Numbered from the stretch's first letter, positions 1 through 9,184 are shown. The stretch: DNA of 64,000 bases from Chryseobacterium artocarpi (GCF_001684975.1 NZ_MAYH01000012.1:496001-560000); one strand, 5' to 3'. Program-made: numbers and translations. Notes: generated by a model from the sequence alone, not told the origin.

Positions 1-752
1 AACAAACTGAATTTGCTAATTTCTATCAGATGGTAGATGTATTGATTATCGATGATATTCAATTCTTATCTGGAAAATCAGCGACTCAGGATAGCTTCTT
101 CCACATTTTTGATCACCTGCATCAAAACGGAAAACAAATTATCCTTACTTCAGATAAAGCACCTGCTGATATTATGGATATTCAGGACAGAATTGTTTCT
201 CGTTTCAAATGGGGACTTTCTGCAGAAATCAAATCACCGGACTTATCCACAAGAAGACAGATCATTGAAGATAAATTAAGCAGAGACGGGATTGTTCTTC
301 CGGGAGATATGCTTGATTTCCTTGCTGCTGAAGCAAAAACCAATGTAAGAGAACTTATAGGGGTGATCAACTCTGTAATTGCTTATTCTACAGTTTATAA
401 GAGAGATTTAAGTCTTGAGTTATTAAAAGAAACGATCAACAGAATTGCTGCTAACCAAAAGAAGGTTATCAATATTCCTTACATTCAGGAAGTGGTATGC
501 GATTATTTCGGGATCAAAAAAGAGCAGCTTTTATCCAAAACAAGGAAAAGAGAAATTGCTTTACCAAGACAGCTTGCAATGTATTTCTCAAAAGAGTTTA
601 CGAACTCTACATTCACTAAGATCGGTGAAGAAATGGGAGGAAAAGATCACTCTACAGTAATGTATGCTTGTGATACCATTAAAGATGTATCTAAAATTGA
701 TAAAGAAATCAAAAAATACGTTAAGGATCTTACAGAAAGAATCAAGCAGTAG
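1..752 (+). CDS. dnaA: Chromosomal replication initiator DnaA, 3' part
   Basis: DnaA is the AAA+ ATPase that melts oriC and loads the replicative helicase. The gene enters from outside the window: the frame is open from base 3, so the ATG at 30 is internal. Visible parts are Walker B (VLIIDDIQFL), sensor I (ILTSDKAP), the arginine-bearing VSRFKWGL segment, and all of the DNA-binding domain IV with the DnaA signature GGKDHSTVMYAC near the C terminus. About half of a normal DnaA is present, lacking domains I-II and Walker A. The stop codon and the C-terminal end (TERIKQ) look intact. Identity is certain from the signature; only the 5' part cannot be judged. Confidence 0.97.
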   Translation, partial: QTEFANFYQMVDVLIIDDIQFLSGKSATQDSFFHIFDHLHQNGKQIILTSDKAPADIMDIQDRIVSRFKWGLSAEIKSPDLSTRRQIIEDKLSRDGIVLPGDMLDFLAAEAKTNVRELIGVINSVIAYSTVYKRDLSLELLKETINRIAANQKKVINIPYIQEVVCDYFGIKKEQLLSKTRKREIALPRQLAMYFSKEFTNSTFTKIGEEMGGKDHSTVMYACDTIKDVSKIDKEIKKYVKDLTERIKQ

Positions 753-810
753 TATATCTTAAGCCAAAATAATTTAAAATGGAGAATAGTAGTATTCTTC
801 ATTTTTTATT

Positions 811-818
811 TAGTTTTG
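811..818 (+). promoter_or_regulatory. -7 box TAGTTTTG before the tyrosine phosphatase
   Basis: TAGTTTTG fits the Bacteroidetes -7 consensus TAnnTTTG exactly. It lies inside the longer possible reading frame starting at 779, which argues for translation starting at ATG 854. No clear -33 TTTG is visible. Confidence 0.5.
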
Positions 819-853
819 TGACAGAAACAGATATTTATTTTAAATACCAGACT

Positions 854-1303
854 ATGAAAATCCTGATGGTTTGCCTTGGAAACATATGCAGAAGCCCTTT
901 GGCAGAAGGAATAATGAAAACAAAAGTACCGGAAAACTTTGTTGTAGATTCTGCTGGAACTATTTCATTGCATGAAGGAGAGCATCCAGATAAAAGAGCT
1001 GTTAAAACGGCAGCTAACCATAATATTGATATCTCCAGACAGAAATCAAGACCTATCAAGAGAATAGATTTTGAAAACTTTGATAGAATTTATTGTATGG
1101 ATATCAGTGTATTTGAAGACGTAATTTCTAAAGCTAAAAATGAAGAGGAACGTCAAAAAATATCATTGTTTCTGGAGGAATTGGGAGGTGATAAAAATGT
1201 TGAGGTTCCAGACCCGTATTGGGGAGGTATGAAAGATTTTGAAGAGGTTTTTCAACTTTTGGATAAAGGATGTGATGCCATTAAAAAACAAATCATAACA
1301 TAA
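854..1303 (+). CDS. Low molecular weight protein-tyrosine phosphatase
   Basis: A 149-residue cytoplasmic phosphatase of the low-Mr PTP (arsenate reductase fold) family. The P-loop C-x5-R is at the very N terminus (C7 LGNIC R13 S14), and the general-acid loop DPYW is near residue 120, as the family requires. The frame is open back to ATG 779, but that would put 25 unrelated residues before the catalytic loop and span a -7 box at 811-818, so ATG 854 is preferred. It follows dnaA directly on the same strand. Partners in Flavobacteriia are unknown; removal of phosphotyrosine from proteins such as exopolysaccharide kinases is a family-level possibility only. Confidence 0.93.
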   Translation: MKILMVCLGNICRSPLAEGIMKTKVPENFVVDSAGTISLHEGEHPDKRAVKTAANHNIDISRQKSRPIKRIDFENFDRIYCMDISVFEDVISKAKNEEERQKISLFLEELGGDKNVEVPDPYWGGMKDFEEVFQLLDKGCDAIKKQIIT

Positions 1304-1403
1304 ATAGTCATAAGAAAAATACTTTTAGTAAACTTTTAAGATAATAAATCTGAAGAAATATTTCGACCCACTTCATTAAACGAAAGAATTAAAAAATAAA
1401 ACA

Positions 1404-2102
1404 ATGCTTTTTTTACTCCCTGCTTACTTATCAGAAAATACTTCTATCACTCATTTTGCACCGGTAATAAAGGAATATATCATGCAAACTGATTACTTCT
1501 TCGTGGAAAATGAAAAAACAGCCAGAAAAGTGGTTAAATTTTTCGCTCCCGAAAAAAAACAGGCAGATTTGAAATTGTTTCTATTAGATAAGTACACAGA
1601 AAATGCAGATATCAAAGAAGCTCAACAATTAATGTTGAAAGGACAGGACTTTGGATTGCTTTCTGAAGCTGGATTACCGTGTATCGCAGACCCTGGAAAT
1701 CTGATGGTAAAATGGTGTCATGAAAAAAACATCAGAGTAATTCCTATTTCCGGACCGTCGTCTATTATTCTTGCTTTGATTTCCAGTGGTTTCAATGGAC
1801 AGGAATTTACATTTCACGGTTATCTCCCGATTGATAAAGGAGAAAAAAAGAAGCAGATTCAGCATTTAGAAAGTTTGGTTCAAAAAACGGGATATTCACA
1901 GATTTTTATGGAAACTCCATACAGAAACAATCAGCTTATCGAAGATCTTACCAAGTTCTTATCGCCTAATACAAAGCTTTGTATAGCAGCAAATATCAAT
2001 GATCCGGAACATGAATTTATCAAAACAAAAACGATAAAAGACTGGCAAAAGCAAAAACCGGAATTACATAAAGTTCCGGCTGTATTTGTACTGGGAAAGT
2101 AA
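1404..2102 (+). CDS. RsmI-like SAM-dependent methyltransferase (tetrapyrrole methylase fold)
   Basis: A 232-residue protein with the tetrapyrrole-methylase fold of RsmI, the enzyme that 2'-O-methylates C1402 of 16S rRNA. Seen are the RsmI-like blocks LLSEAGLPCIADPG, VIPISGPSSIILALISSG and FTFHGYLP in the right order. It is shorter than classical RsmI (about 280 residues) because the N-terminal segment and the C-terminal helical part are reduced, so it belongs to the short RsmI-related group found in Bacteroidetes. Whether it modifies rRNA at the same site is inference. It stands alone, about 100 bp after the phosphatase. Confidence 0.85.
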   Translation: MLFLLPAYLSENTSITHFAPVIKEYIMQTDYFFVENEKTARKVVKFFAPEKKQADLKLFLLDKYTENADIKEAQQLMLKGQDFGLLSEAGLPCIADPGNLMVKWCHEKNIRVIPISGPSSIILALISSGFNGQEFTFHGYLPIDKGEKKKQIQHLESLVQKTGYSQIFMETPYRNNQLIEDLTKFLSPNTKLCIAANINDPEHEFIKTKTIKDWQKQKPELHKVPAVFVLGK

Positions 2103-2219
2103 TTTATTGATACAGAAGGAGAATTTATTATTTTATATAAGCTAGACTTAATATTTTTATCACGTAAGAAATTTCGTGATTTATCATTAAAAGTATGAAT
2201 TATTTTCTATTTTTAATAC

Positions 2220-3287
2220 ATGAAAAAAAGTCTTTTAGCATTTGTGTTTTCACCATTTCTGATATATGCTCAGGAGGTTCCTAAGCTTACTGATGAGATG
2301 GCATTAAAATTAGCCGATAAACCCCTTCACTGTATCAATCAGGAATATCCAAATAAAACGGCACATATTATTAATAACGCTGGAGAAGTACCTTTAACAC
2401 CTAAGGATCTTCATCCAAGTTTTTATGGCTGTTTTGATTGGCATAGCTCTGTTCATGGACACTGGATGCTTACCAGGCTTTTGAAGACAAAACCTTCGTT
2501 GTCTAATGCAAAAGACATCGAGAAAATCCTTGATGAATCTTTCCAGAAAGAAAAACTACAGACTGAAGCTGACTATTTTACCAAATACCAATTGACAGGA
2601 ACCTTTGAGAGAACCTATGGCTGGGCTTGGATATTGAAACTTGATGAGGAGTTAACCACCTGGGATCATCCCAAAGCAAAGATATGGCATCAAAATCTAA
2701 AGCCTTTAACGGATCAGATCCTGAAATCATGGAAAACTTATCTTCCTAAACAAACTTACCCAAACAGAACCGGGGTTCATCCCAATACGGCATTTGCAAT
2801 GGCATTTGCAATGGATTGGGCAAGAGCAAATAAAGATAAAGAGTTCGAAAATCAGTTGATGGAGAAGGCAAAATATTTCTTTTTAAAAGATCAGAAAACT
2901 CCTGCTTATTTAGAGCCTGATGGTTCTGATTTCTTTTCGCCAAGTCTTGAAATTGCAGATTTGATGAGAAGAGTTCTTCCTCAAAAAGAGTATGTAACAT
3001 GGCTGAATAATTTCTACGAAAAAAGAAGCCTTGATAATATAGAGCAAATTCCTGTCGTAAGTGATTTAAGCGATTATCAGACTGTTCATCTCGTAGGATT
3101 ATCATTTTCCAAGGCATGGTGTATGAAAGGTATTGCAAAAGCACTTCCTGCCGGTCATCCGTTAAAAAAAGACTTTCAGAAAACAGCTGATGTCTTCTTA
3201 GCTAATGGCTTACCATTGCTGTTTCAGGGAAACTATGGCGGAGATCATTGGTTGGCGAGCTTTGCTGTTTATGCATTGGAAGATTAG
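2220..3287 (+). CDS. DUF2891 family secreted protein
   Basis: A 355-residue protein with an N-terminal signal peptide (MKKSLLAFVFSPFLIYAQ). The segment around FYGCFDWHSSVHGHWML and the C-terminal GNYGGDHWLASFAVYAL match my memory of the DUF2891 family, whose members look like alpha/alpha-barrel proteins with conserved Trp, His and Asp. The function is not known; the aromatic and His-rich conserved patches suggest a periplasmic enzyme acting on carbohydrate, which is inference. It is a single gene, converging with the minus-strand gene whose stop lies 2 bp beyond its own stop. Confidence 0.75.
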   Translation: MKKSLLAFVFSPFLIYAQEVPKLTDEMALKLADKPLHCINQEYPNKTAHIINNAGEVPLTPKDLHPSFYGCFDWHSSVHGHWMLTRLLKTKPSLSNAKDIEKILDESFQKEKLQTEADYFTKYQLTGTFERTYGWAWILKLDEELTTWDHPKAKIWHQNLKPLTDQILKSWKTYLPKQTYPNRTGVHPNTAFAMAFAMDWARANKDKEFENQLMEKAKYFFLKDQKTPAYLEPDGSDFFSPSLEIADLMRRVLPQKEYVTWLNNFYEKRSLDNIEQIPVVSDLSDYQTVHLVGLSFSKAWCMKGIAKALPAGHPLKKDFQKTADVFLANGLPLLFQGNYGGDHWLASFAVYALED

Positions 3288-3288
3288 A

Positions 3289-3762
3289 TTAATATTTTAT
3301 CCCCGTTTTTTTAAGAATAAAGCCTAAAAGCCAAATAGGACCGATCAGTAGAAACTGTAAGTCTTTCAGGAATGAAGGCTTTTTTCCTTCAATTTTGTGT
3401 CCGATAAACTGGAAGATCCAGGTAATAACAAAGACACTCAGGTAAACGATCCAGGATTGCTTATCGATGCTGATATTGGTAAGGTAAATAAAATGTTCTG
3501 CCAAAAGCATTATCAAAATCATGGTGATTCCGATTAATAATGACAGTCTTATATAGTATAAACTTATCAGAGCAACAGCTACCAAACTTACAATACTGAT
3601 GCATCCAAAATAGGAAACACAGAAATGGGATGATGGAATTAAAGAAATAAAACCAAGAATAGAGCAGAAAATTAAAGGGACACAAATCCAGTGAATGAAC
3701 TTGTTAGTCGCATTTCTATGGCTTTTACTATATTCTGCAAATAATAAATCAACCTTTCTCAT
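3289..3762 (-). CDS. Mpo1-like (DUF962) membrane protein
   Basis: A 157-residue integral membrane protein with about four hydrophobic segments. The N-terminal YSKSHRNATNKFIHWICVPLI and C-terminal FIGHKIEGKKPSF blocks are typical of the DUF962/YGL010w family. The yeast member Mpo1 is an Fe(II)-dependent dioxygenase that shortens 2-hydroxy fatty acids, and the conserved histidines (HRN, IHW, GHKIEGK) fit that metal site. Flavobacteria contain 2-hydroxylated and odd-chain lipids, so a role in lipid alpha-oxidation is plausible but is inference. It is transcribed towards the DUF2891 gene. Confidence 0.8.
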   Translation of the reverse strand: MRKVDLLFAEYSKSHRNATNKFIHWICVPLIFCSILGFISLIPSSHFCVSYFGCISIVSLVAVALISLYYIRLSLLIGITMILIMLLAEHFIYLTNISIDKQSWIVYLSVFVITWIFQFIGHKIEGKKPSFLKDLQFLLIGPIWLLGFILKKTGIKY

Positions 3763-3799
3763 ATTGACGGGAATTGGATAAATGCTAAAATAATAAAAT

Positions 3800-3831
3800 T
3801 TTGTAATCAGTGATAAGTTTGCTTACATTTG
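3800..3831 (+). promoter_or_regulatory. Promoter of the AraC-type regulator (TTTG-20-TACATTTG)
   Basis: TTTG at 3800-3803 and TACATTTG at 3824-3831 with a 20-nt spacer match the Bacteroidetes -33/-7 promoter. The ATG at 3836 starts 5 nt after the box, so the mRNA is probably leaderless. Confidence 0.75.
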
Positions 3832-3835
3832 TCTT

Positions 3836-4681
3836 ATGTCTGCCTTAGAAAAATTCGGAGTTGAAATTTTTACACAAAAAAATATTTTTGAGAGAATCGC
3901 TGTAGATAAGCCTTTCCGTCCCGATAACCCTGCTTTTATATTCATTAAATCAGGAAAGATAAAACTTCGTCAGCATTTCAGTGATCTTGAGGTTTCTGCC
4001 AATATGTTTATGGTAACTGACCCTCAAACTATTTATGAAGTAATCTCAGTGACGGATGATTTTCAATCCAGAATGGTTTCCTATAAAAGAGAATTTATTT
4101 CTGCACTTTCTTTGAAATTCAACAGACTGATTACGTACCGATATTTCAGACAACAGATGAACAGAGGAGTACCATTTCCGGAAAGTGAAATGGAAGTAGT
4201 ATGGAAAAGCGTTAATTTCCTGAAATACATTTTAGATTCTGAAACAGATATGCTCTATAAAAAAGAAATGGTGGAGCATCTTTTCTCTGTTTTCTGTTAC
4301 CAGATGGCAGGGATCATCTCTAAGGAAGATACTAGTTCTATGAACCAGATGTCCAGACAGGAGGAAATTGTTTTCGTTTTCCTTACAGATCTGTCCGAAT
4401 ATCATCTTACAGAAAGAACGGTAGAGTTTTATGCCGAAAGACAATCCATTACAACCAGACATCTTTCATCGGTAGTCAAAGAGGTTACGGGGAAAACAGC
4501 AAGTCATATTATTGCTTTAATAGTAATGAATGAAGCGAAAGTACTTCTGAATTCTTCTAATAAACCTGTATCAGAGGTTTCATCTATCCTTGGTTTTAGC
4601 GATCAGTACGCATTTTCTCACTTTTTTAAAAAGCATATGGAAGTGAGCCCTAAACAATACAGACATCAGTTCGAAAATTAA
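3836..4681 (+). CDS. AraC family transcriptional regulator
   Basis: A 281-residue regulator. The C-terminal 100 residues carry two helix-turn-helix motifs typical of AraC/XylS proteins, ending with the signature region VSSILGFSDQYAFSHFFKKH and the SPKQYR motif. The N-terminal part resembles a cupin-like sensor (RPDNPAFIFIKSGKIKLR) but cannot be assigned a ligand. It sits 89 bp upstream of, and in the same direction as, the TolC-HlyD-MFS operon, an arrangement common for local activators of efflux pumps, so control of that operon is the likely role. The start is fixed by a strong promoter ending 4 nt before the ATG. Confidence 0.9.
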   Translation: MSALEKFGVEIFTQKNIFERIAVDKPFRPDNPAFIFIKSGKIKLRQHFSDLEVSANMFMVTDPQTIYEVISVTDDFQSRMVSYKREFISALSLKFNRLITYRYFRQQMNRGVPFPESEMEVVWKSVNFLKYILDSETDMLYKKEMVEHLFSVFCYQMAGIISKEDTSSMNQMSRQEEIVFVFLTDLSEYHLTERTVEFYAERQSITTRHLSSVVKEVTGKTASHIIALIVMNEAKVLLNSSNKPVSEVSSILGFSDQYAFSHFFKKHMEVSPKQYRHQFEN

Positions 4682-4687
4682 AATCCT

Positions 4688-4750
4688 ACATTTGAACATC
4701 TTTTTCCAAAAATCAAACATTTGATTGATTTTGTTGTTCTCCTAACTTTG
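4688..4750 (+). promoter_or_regulatory. Promoter and candidate AraC operator of the efflux operon
   Basis: A -33 TTTG at 4720-4723 and -7 TAACTTTG at 4743-4750 are separated by 19 nt. The octamer ACATTTGA occurs twice in direct orientation at 4688-4695 and 4717-4724 (29 nt apart), and the second copy overlaps the -33 box. An inverted repeat AATCAAA-CA-TTTGATT covers 4711-4726. Direct repeats next to the -33 box are how AraC-type activators usually bind. The promoter is well supported; the operator is inference. Confidence 0.6.
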
Positions 4751-4770
4751 CATCTGTAAAACAAGGTAAA

Positions 4771-6081
4771 ATGACAAAGAAAATAAAAACAGCACTATCA
4801 GTTCTGATAGCGGCTTTTCCTGCGCTGTTTTTTTCGCAACAGGTAAAACAGATGACCGCAGGTGAGGTAGCTGAACTGGCAGTTCGGAATCATCAGCAGT
4901 TGAAAGTTTCTGCTTATAATATTGATATTGCAAAACAAAGTATCAATGTTGCTAAGCTTCAGAAACTTCCTACTATCACAGCTTCTACAAGCCAATTCTA
5001 TTTGGGAGATGCAGTGGCAATTGATAAAGATTTTTCAAATTCTACAAACGTTCCGATGCCTCATTACGGAAGTTCGTATGCGGTGCAGGCAACACAACTG
5101 ATTTTCAAAGGAGGACTGGTAAATAAATCTATTGAAATGGCGGGACTTCGTGAACAGCTTTCTGAACTGGACCTGGAGAAAAACAAACAGGATGTGAAAT
5201 TTTTAGTGATTTCCAATTATTTGGATGTCTATAAGATTATCAATCAGGAAGAAGTCTTTCAGAATAACAAAAAACTGGCTCAGGAACGTCTTAAAAATAT
5301 CCAGAAGTTTTATCAGCAGGGAATGGTAACCAGAAACGAGGTAATTCGTGGTGAACTTGCTCTTAAAAATTTGGATCAAGGGATTCTTACCCTTTCAAAT
5401 AACAGAAAAATCCTTAATTATAATTTAAATATCGCATTGGGTTTATCTTCTGATACTGAAATTGTTCCTACGGAGAATTTAGAGAACAAAGAGTCTGGAA
5501 TTGGGATGGATTATTATGTAAATCTTGCGCATGACAGTAATCCGATGTTAAAATCTGCGCAGAAAAATATTGCTGTAGCAGATAAGAATATTGAAATTAT
5601 TAAAACGGACAATATGCCTACTCTGGCAGGATTCGGCGGATATACTTTACAAAGACCAATTACGACGAGAAATCCTGTTTTAGATATGTATTCAGGAGGA
5701 TGGCAGACAGGTGTTTCTCTTAGTTATAATATTGATAACCTATACAAAACGAAAGAAAAAGTAAAATTAGGTGAACTGCAGAAAAACCAGGCGAATGATG
5801 CAATGACGCTGGTACAGCAGAATATAGATATGGGTGTAAATGCAGCCTATACAAAATATCAGGAAGCTATTCAACAGGCAGAAATCCTGAATGACTCCAA
5901 AAGACTGGCAGAAGAAAACTACAAGATTACGGAAGCTAAGTATCTGAACCAATTAGCTGTACAAGCTGAAATGATTGATGCGCAAAACCAGAAGTTACAA
6001 TCAGAGCTGGATTATGCGAATGCGGAGATCAATGTTTTGTATCAATACTATAACCTTTTGAAGTCTACAGGAACACTTTAA
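4771..6081 (+). CDS. TolC family outer-membrane efflux channel
   Basis: A 436-residue outer-membrane factor with a signal peptide (MTKKIKTALSVLIAAFPALF, cleaved near FFSQQ) followed by two repeats of long helical hairpin with beta-strands, the OEP/TolC architecture. Typical pieces are the N-terminal LAVRNHQQLKVSAYNIDIAK and the second-repeat NLAHDSNPMLKSAQKNIAVA. It forms the outer-membrane exit duct of a tripartite pump; the adaptor (HlyD-like) follows after 24 bp and the MFS pump after that. Length is normal for the family. The operon is probably controlled by the AraC-type gene just upstream. Confidence 0.93.
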   Translation: MTKKIKTALSVLIAAFPALFFSQQVKQMTAGEVAELAVRNHQQLKVSAYNIDIAKQSINVAKLQKLPTITASTSQFYLGDAVAIDKDFSNSTNVPMPHYGSSYAVQATQLIFKGGLVNKSIEMAGLREQLSELDLEKNKQDVKFLVISNYLDVYKIINQEEVFQNNKKLAQERLKNIQKFYQQGMVTRNEVIRGELALKNLDQGILTLSNNRKILNYNLNIALGLSSDTEIVPTENLENKESGIGMDYYVNLAHDSNPMLKSAQKNIAVADKNIEIIKTDNMPTLAGFGGYTLQRPITTRNPVLDMYSGGWQTGVSLSYNIDNLYKTKEKVKLGELQKNQANDAMTLVQQNIDMGVNAAYTKYQEAIQQAEILNDSKRLAEENYKITEAKYLNQLAVQAEMIDAQNQKLQSELDYANAEINVLYQYYNLLKSTGTL

Positions 6082-6105
6082 TTTTTAAAACTGAAAATCA
6101 ACACA

Positions 6106-7230
6106 ATGGAAAACAAGGAACAAACTACTCAAAATACAACCCCAGCTCCATCTCCAGCAAGACCAAGTGGAGATGGTAAAAAGAAACAGAACAAAAAAAA
6201 TAAAATCAGAGCTATCATTTCAAACATCATCGTTTTTCTGGTGATCGGTTTCGGACTGTTCTGGCTGGTGCGTGAATATTTTCATATCGGAAATAAAACC
6301 TATACGGAAGCTGCACAGGTAGAAGAATTTATCAACCCGATTAACACAAGGGTTTCTGCTTATATCAAAGAAATTAAATTCATCGAACACCAAAGGGTAA
6401 AAAAGGGTGATACTTTGGTTATTCTTGACGAACGTGAAATTCTTACCCAATTAGGACAGGCGGAAGCTGCTTATCAGAATGCTATGGCTCAGAAAACGGC
6501 GACAAGTTCTTCAGTGAATACAGTTTCCAATAATATCAATGTAATGGAATCGAATATTGCGGGAGCAAAAGCCAGACTTTGGAATGCTGAACAGAATTTA
6601 AACAGATATAAAAACCTTTTATCTGCAGAAGCAGTAACAAGACAGCAATATGATCAGGTAAAAACGGAATATGATGCTCAGAAGGCGGCTTATGAGACTT
6701 TAGTGAATCAAAAACAATCCGCAAATCTTTCCACTACGGAAGTGAAGAGCAGATTGGGAATCAATGATGCGGAGATTAAAAGAACAAAATCTGCACTGGA
6801 TATGGCGAGAATCAACCTTTCTTATACCGTAATTACTGCACCGTATGATGGAGTAATGGGAAGAAGAACGATTTCTGAAGGACAATTGATTCAGCCAGGG
6901 CAGCAAGTGGCAACAATTGTACTGAACGGACAAAAATGGGTGACAGCAAACTTCCTTGAAAGCCAGATGCCTAATATTAAAGTAGGAGAGAAGATAACGA
7001 TGTCGGCAGATGCTTTGGGAGGACAAAAATTTGAAGGTGTGGTAACAGCAGTTTCTGCGGCTACAGGGTCAAGATATTCAAGTGTGCCTACGGATAATTC
7101 CACCGGAAACTTTATTAAAGTACAGCAAAGAATTCCTGTAAGAATTGAATTTACGGCTTCCAATAAAAAAGAAAATTTGGATAAGCTAAGCGCGGGAATG
7201 AATATGAACGTGAATATTAATAAAGACTAA
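6106..7230 (+). CDS. HlyD/EmrA-type membrane fusion protein
   Basis: A 374-residue periplasmic adaptor. A polar, Pro/Lys-rich cytoplasmic N terminus (residues 1-32) is followed by one membrane span (about 33-57), a lipoyl-like half motif (VSAYIKEIKFIEHQRVKKGD), an alpha-hairpin of about 120 residues rich in Gln/Ala, and the second lipoyl half with beta-barrel (TVITAPYDGVMGRRTISEGQ). This is the EmrA/HlyD plan for linking an inner-membrane MFS pump to TolC. It lies between the TolC and MFS genes of the same operon. Confidence 0.93.
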   Translation: MENKEQTTQNTTPAPSPARPSGDGKKKQNKKNKIRAIISNIIVFLVIGFGLFWLVREYFHIGNKTYTEAAQVEEFINPINTRVSAYIKEIKFIEHQRVKKGDTLVILDEREILTQLGQAEAAYQNAMAQKTATSSSVNTVSNNINVMESNIAGAKARLWNAEQNLNRYKNLLSAEAVTRQQYDQVKTEYDAQKAAYETLVNQKQSANLSTTEVKSRLGINDAEIKRTKSALDMARINLSYTVITAPYDGVMGRRTISEGQLIQPGQQVATIVLNGQKWVTANFLESQMPNIKVGEKITMSADALGGQKFEGVVTAVSAATGSRYSSVPTDNSTGNFIKVQQRIPVRIEFTASNKKENLDKLSAGMNMNVNINKD

Positions 7231-7330
7231 AAGATAGCAGAGGTCAGATTTCAGACTTAATATGATGAAGAAGGATTGAAAGCCAGATGGTAAAGTCTGT
7301 TATCTGATATCTGTAATCTATACCTAAAAT
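7231..7330 (+). repeat. Degenerate TCTGAAATCT-type intergenic tract
   Basis: The gap between the adaptor and pump genes contains near-repeats of the word TCAGATTTCAGACTT and TCTGATATCTGTAATCT. The same kind of sequence occurs before purM (31371-31405), guaA (36584-36650) and the UbiB gene (40690-40765). It interrupts an otherwise tight operon, which suggests a dispersed repeat family rather than a gene-specific signal. Confidence 0.4.
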
Positions 7331-8923
7331 ATGTACAACAAAGGATTATATAGCGACTGGGTGCCCAAACCCGTACAGCTCTTGCTGATTGTATTACTGC
7401 TTGCGGTGGTAATGCCGATTGGTGGGGTTTATACCGGGAATATCAGTTATCTGGTAAGTGGTACCGGCGCTATGACAGAATATTTTATGTGGGCGAATTA
7501 TGCGACCACTATAGGAATGGGAGCCTGTATGCCTGTCGTCCTCAGAATAAAAATGAGGTTTAAGGTAAGAGATAAAATGGTACTGCTTTTAGTTCTCTTA
7601 GGATTACTGAGTTATATCAATTCAACTACTTTAGAACCGATGATCTTCATATTTTCTGCTCTACTGATCGGATTTATGAAAATGATGGTAACGATAGAGC
7701 TCTTTCTGCCATTAATGGTAATGATCGGAAACAGAGGAATGTTTTATGGAATGTTCTATACATTTGTTCTGGTGATGAACCAAGTGGCGGCTTATTATGC
7801 AGCAGAATTTGCGCTTCTGTATAACTGGCAGCAGTTTTATATTTTTACAGCAGTTCTTTGCTTTATATTAGCATTGATACACTGGATTTTTATGCATGAT
7901 AAATACTTTGCCCTGAAAGTCCCATTACATTATATAGACTGGTTGAGTATTCTGCTGTTTATCTCCACTTTTATGTTTTCGGCTTATGTATATGCATTTG
8001 GAAGACAGCAGGATTGGCTGAACTCCAAGAATATCATTAACGCAAGCATAGCAGCTTTTGTGAGTTTTGCATTACTTTCCATTCGTCAACTGACATTAAA
8101 AAGACCTTATCTTTCATTCAAAATTTTTACAAAAAATAATGTACAACACGGTTTATTCATGCTGTTTTGGCTGGGAATGTTTCTGGGAACAGCTTCCCTT
8201 CAGAATACATTTGCTGTAGGAGTTTTGGGATATGATCAGTTGACTAATGCCAGACTCAGTATGCTGATGATTCCGGGAATCATTGTTGCGGGAATCATTG
8301 CTGTCATTTGGTTTAAAAAAGAAAAACCATTGAAAATGTATATTTTTTCAGGGTTTGCAGGGATGATAGGGTATGCCATTATTATGTATTTTTCCATGGT
8401 TCTGGAATTTAATTATGACAACTGGTACCTGCCTATGTTTTTAAAAGGATATGGAATGTGTTCGTTGTTTATTTCCATTTGGTTTTATACACTGGATAAG
8501 CTTGAAATGGACGAAATGCTTGCCGCAATAGGGCTTGTCTTAGTTTGGAGAACCTTTTTGGCGGTAGGTATCTTCTCCACTCTGTATTCTTGGCTGCAAT
8601 ACCGTTTCCAGATTACTGCGATAGGAGATTTGGCTGTTTATATGGACGGAATGACGGTTACTCCTCAGAATGTAATGGCAAATATGAAAGCGATTCAGTT
8701 GAATGCCATTATTATTGCTACCAAAAAGATCTTCGGATTCATTGTTCTGATCGGTTTGGGGATTTTGCTGTATGTTGCCACTCACCATTTCGGGGCAAAA
8801 CGATTCCAGTACTTTAGATTTGTAAGAGTGCTTGGCGGTAAATCTGTTATTGCAAGAAGAAGGCTTCGTGAACGTAAAAAATTATTAGAAGAAATAAAAG
8901 ACGCAGCAGGTCCTGCGATGTAA
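7331..8923 (+). CDS. MFS-type drug efflux permease (EmrB/DHA2-like, 14 segments)
   Basis: A 530-residue inner-membrane protein with about 14 hydrophobic segments, the layout of the DHA2 (EmrB) drug:proton antiporters. It lacks a recognisable classical MFS motif A, having instead the loop LRIKMRFKVRDK between segments 2 and 3, as in the divergent Bacteroidetes members of this group. The C terminus is strongly basic (ARRRLRERKKLLEEIKD) and should be cytoplasmic. It is the last gene of the TolC-HlyD-MFS operon, so it should supply the proton-driven step of the pump. The substrate cannot be read from the sequence. Confidence 0.85.
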   Translation: MYNKGLYSDWVPKPVQLLLIVLLLAVVMPIGGVYTGNISYLVSGTGAMTEYFMWANYATTIGMGACMPVVLRIKMRFKVRDKMVLLLVLLGLLSYINSTTLEPMIFIFSALLIGFMKMMVTIELFLPLMVMIGNRGMFYGMFYTFVLVMNQVAAYYAAEFALLYNWQQFYIFTAVLCFILALIHWIFMHDKYFALKVPLHYIDWLSILLFISTFMFSAYVYAFGRQQDWLNSKNIINASIAAFVSFALLSIRQLTLKRPYLSFKIFTKNNVQHGLFMLFWLGMFLGTASLQNTFAVGVLGYDQLTNARLSMLMIPGIIVAGIIAVIWFKKEKPLKMYIFSGFAGMIGYAIIMYFSMVLEFNYDNWYLPMFLKGYGMCSLFISIWFYTLDKLEMDEMLAAIGLVLVWRTFLAVGIFSTLYSWLQYRFQITAIGDLAVYMDGMTVTPQNVMANMKAIQLNAIIIATKKIFGFIVLIGLGILLYVATHHFGAKRFQYFRFVRVLGGKSVIARRRLRERKKLLEEIKDAAGPAM

Positions 8924-8943
8924 AGATAACCTTGTTTTTCACA

Positions 8944-8986
8944 GTGAGATCCTGGTCCTTCAATGGGCTGGGATCTTACGCTTTTA
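8944..8986 (+). terminator. Possible weak terminator after the efflux operon
   Basis: GTGAGATCC (8944-8952) can pair with GGATCTTAC (8971-8979), nine pairs with one G-U and an 18-nt loop, followed only by GCTTTTAG. The T tract is short, so termination is uncertain. The rest of the gap up to 9184 shows nothing recognisable. Confidence 0.35.
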
Positions 8987-9184
8987 GAATAGAATCTGGA
9001 AGAGGACAGAAATGATAAACCATTAATGACTATTGCTCAGCATAAGAAAATTACCCCAAAGAAGTTATGATAAGCTCTTGCTCTACTTATGACATAGATA
9101 ATTCTAACTTCAATCTCCCAGTTTTTAATTCAAAAGTATGAAAAATTTCACCTTTTCTTATTTTTAATATTTCTAAATAAAAAT

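Noticed and set aside
779..853. Upstream start of the tyrosine phosphatase gene
   Set aside because: It would add 25 residues before the P-loop and overlaps the -7 box at 811-818.
4687..4694. Second TACATTTG box upstream of the TolC gene
   Set aside because: It has no -33 TTTG at 19-21 nt; it is better explained as the first of two direct repeats.
6700..7026. 108-codon minus-strand frame inside the HlyD-type gene
   Set aside because: Ser/His/Cys-rich composition is typical of an antisense shadow.
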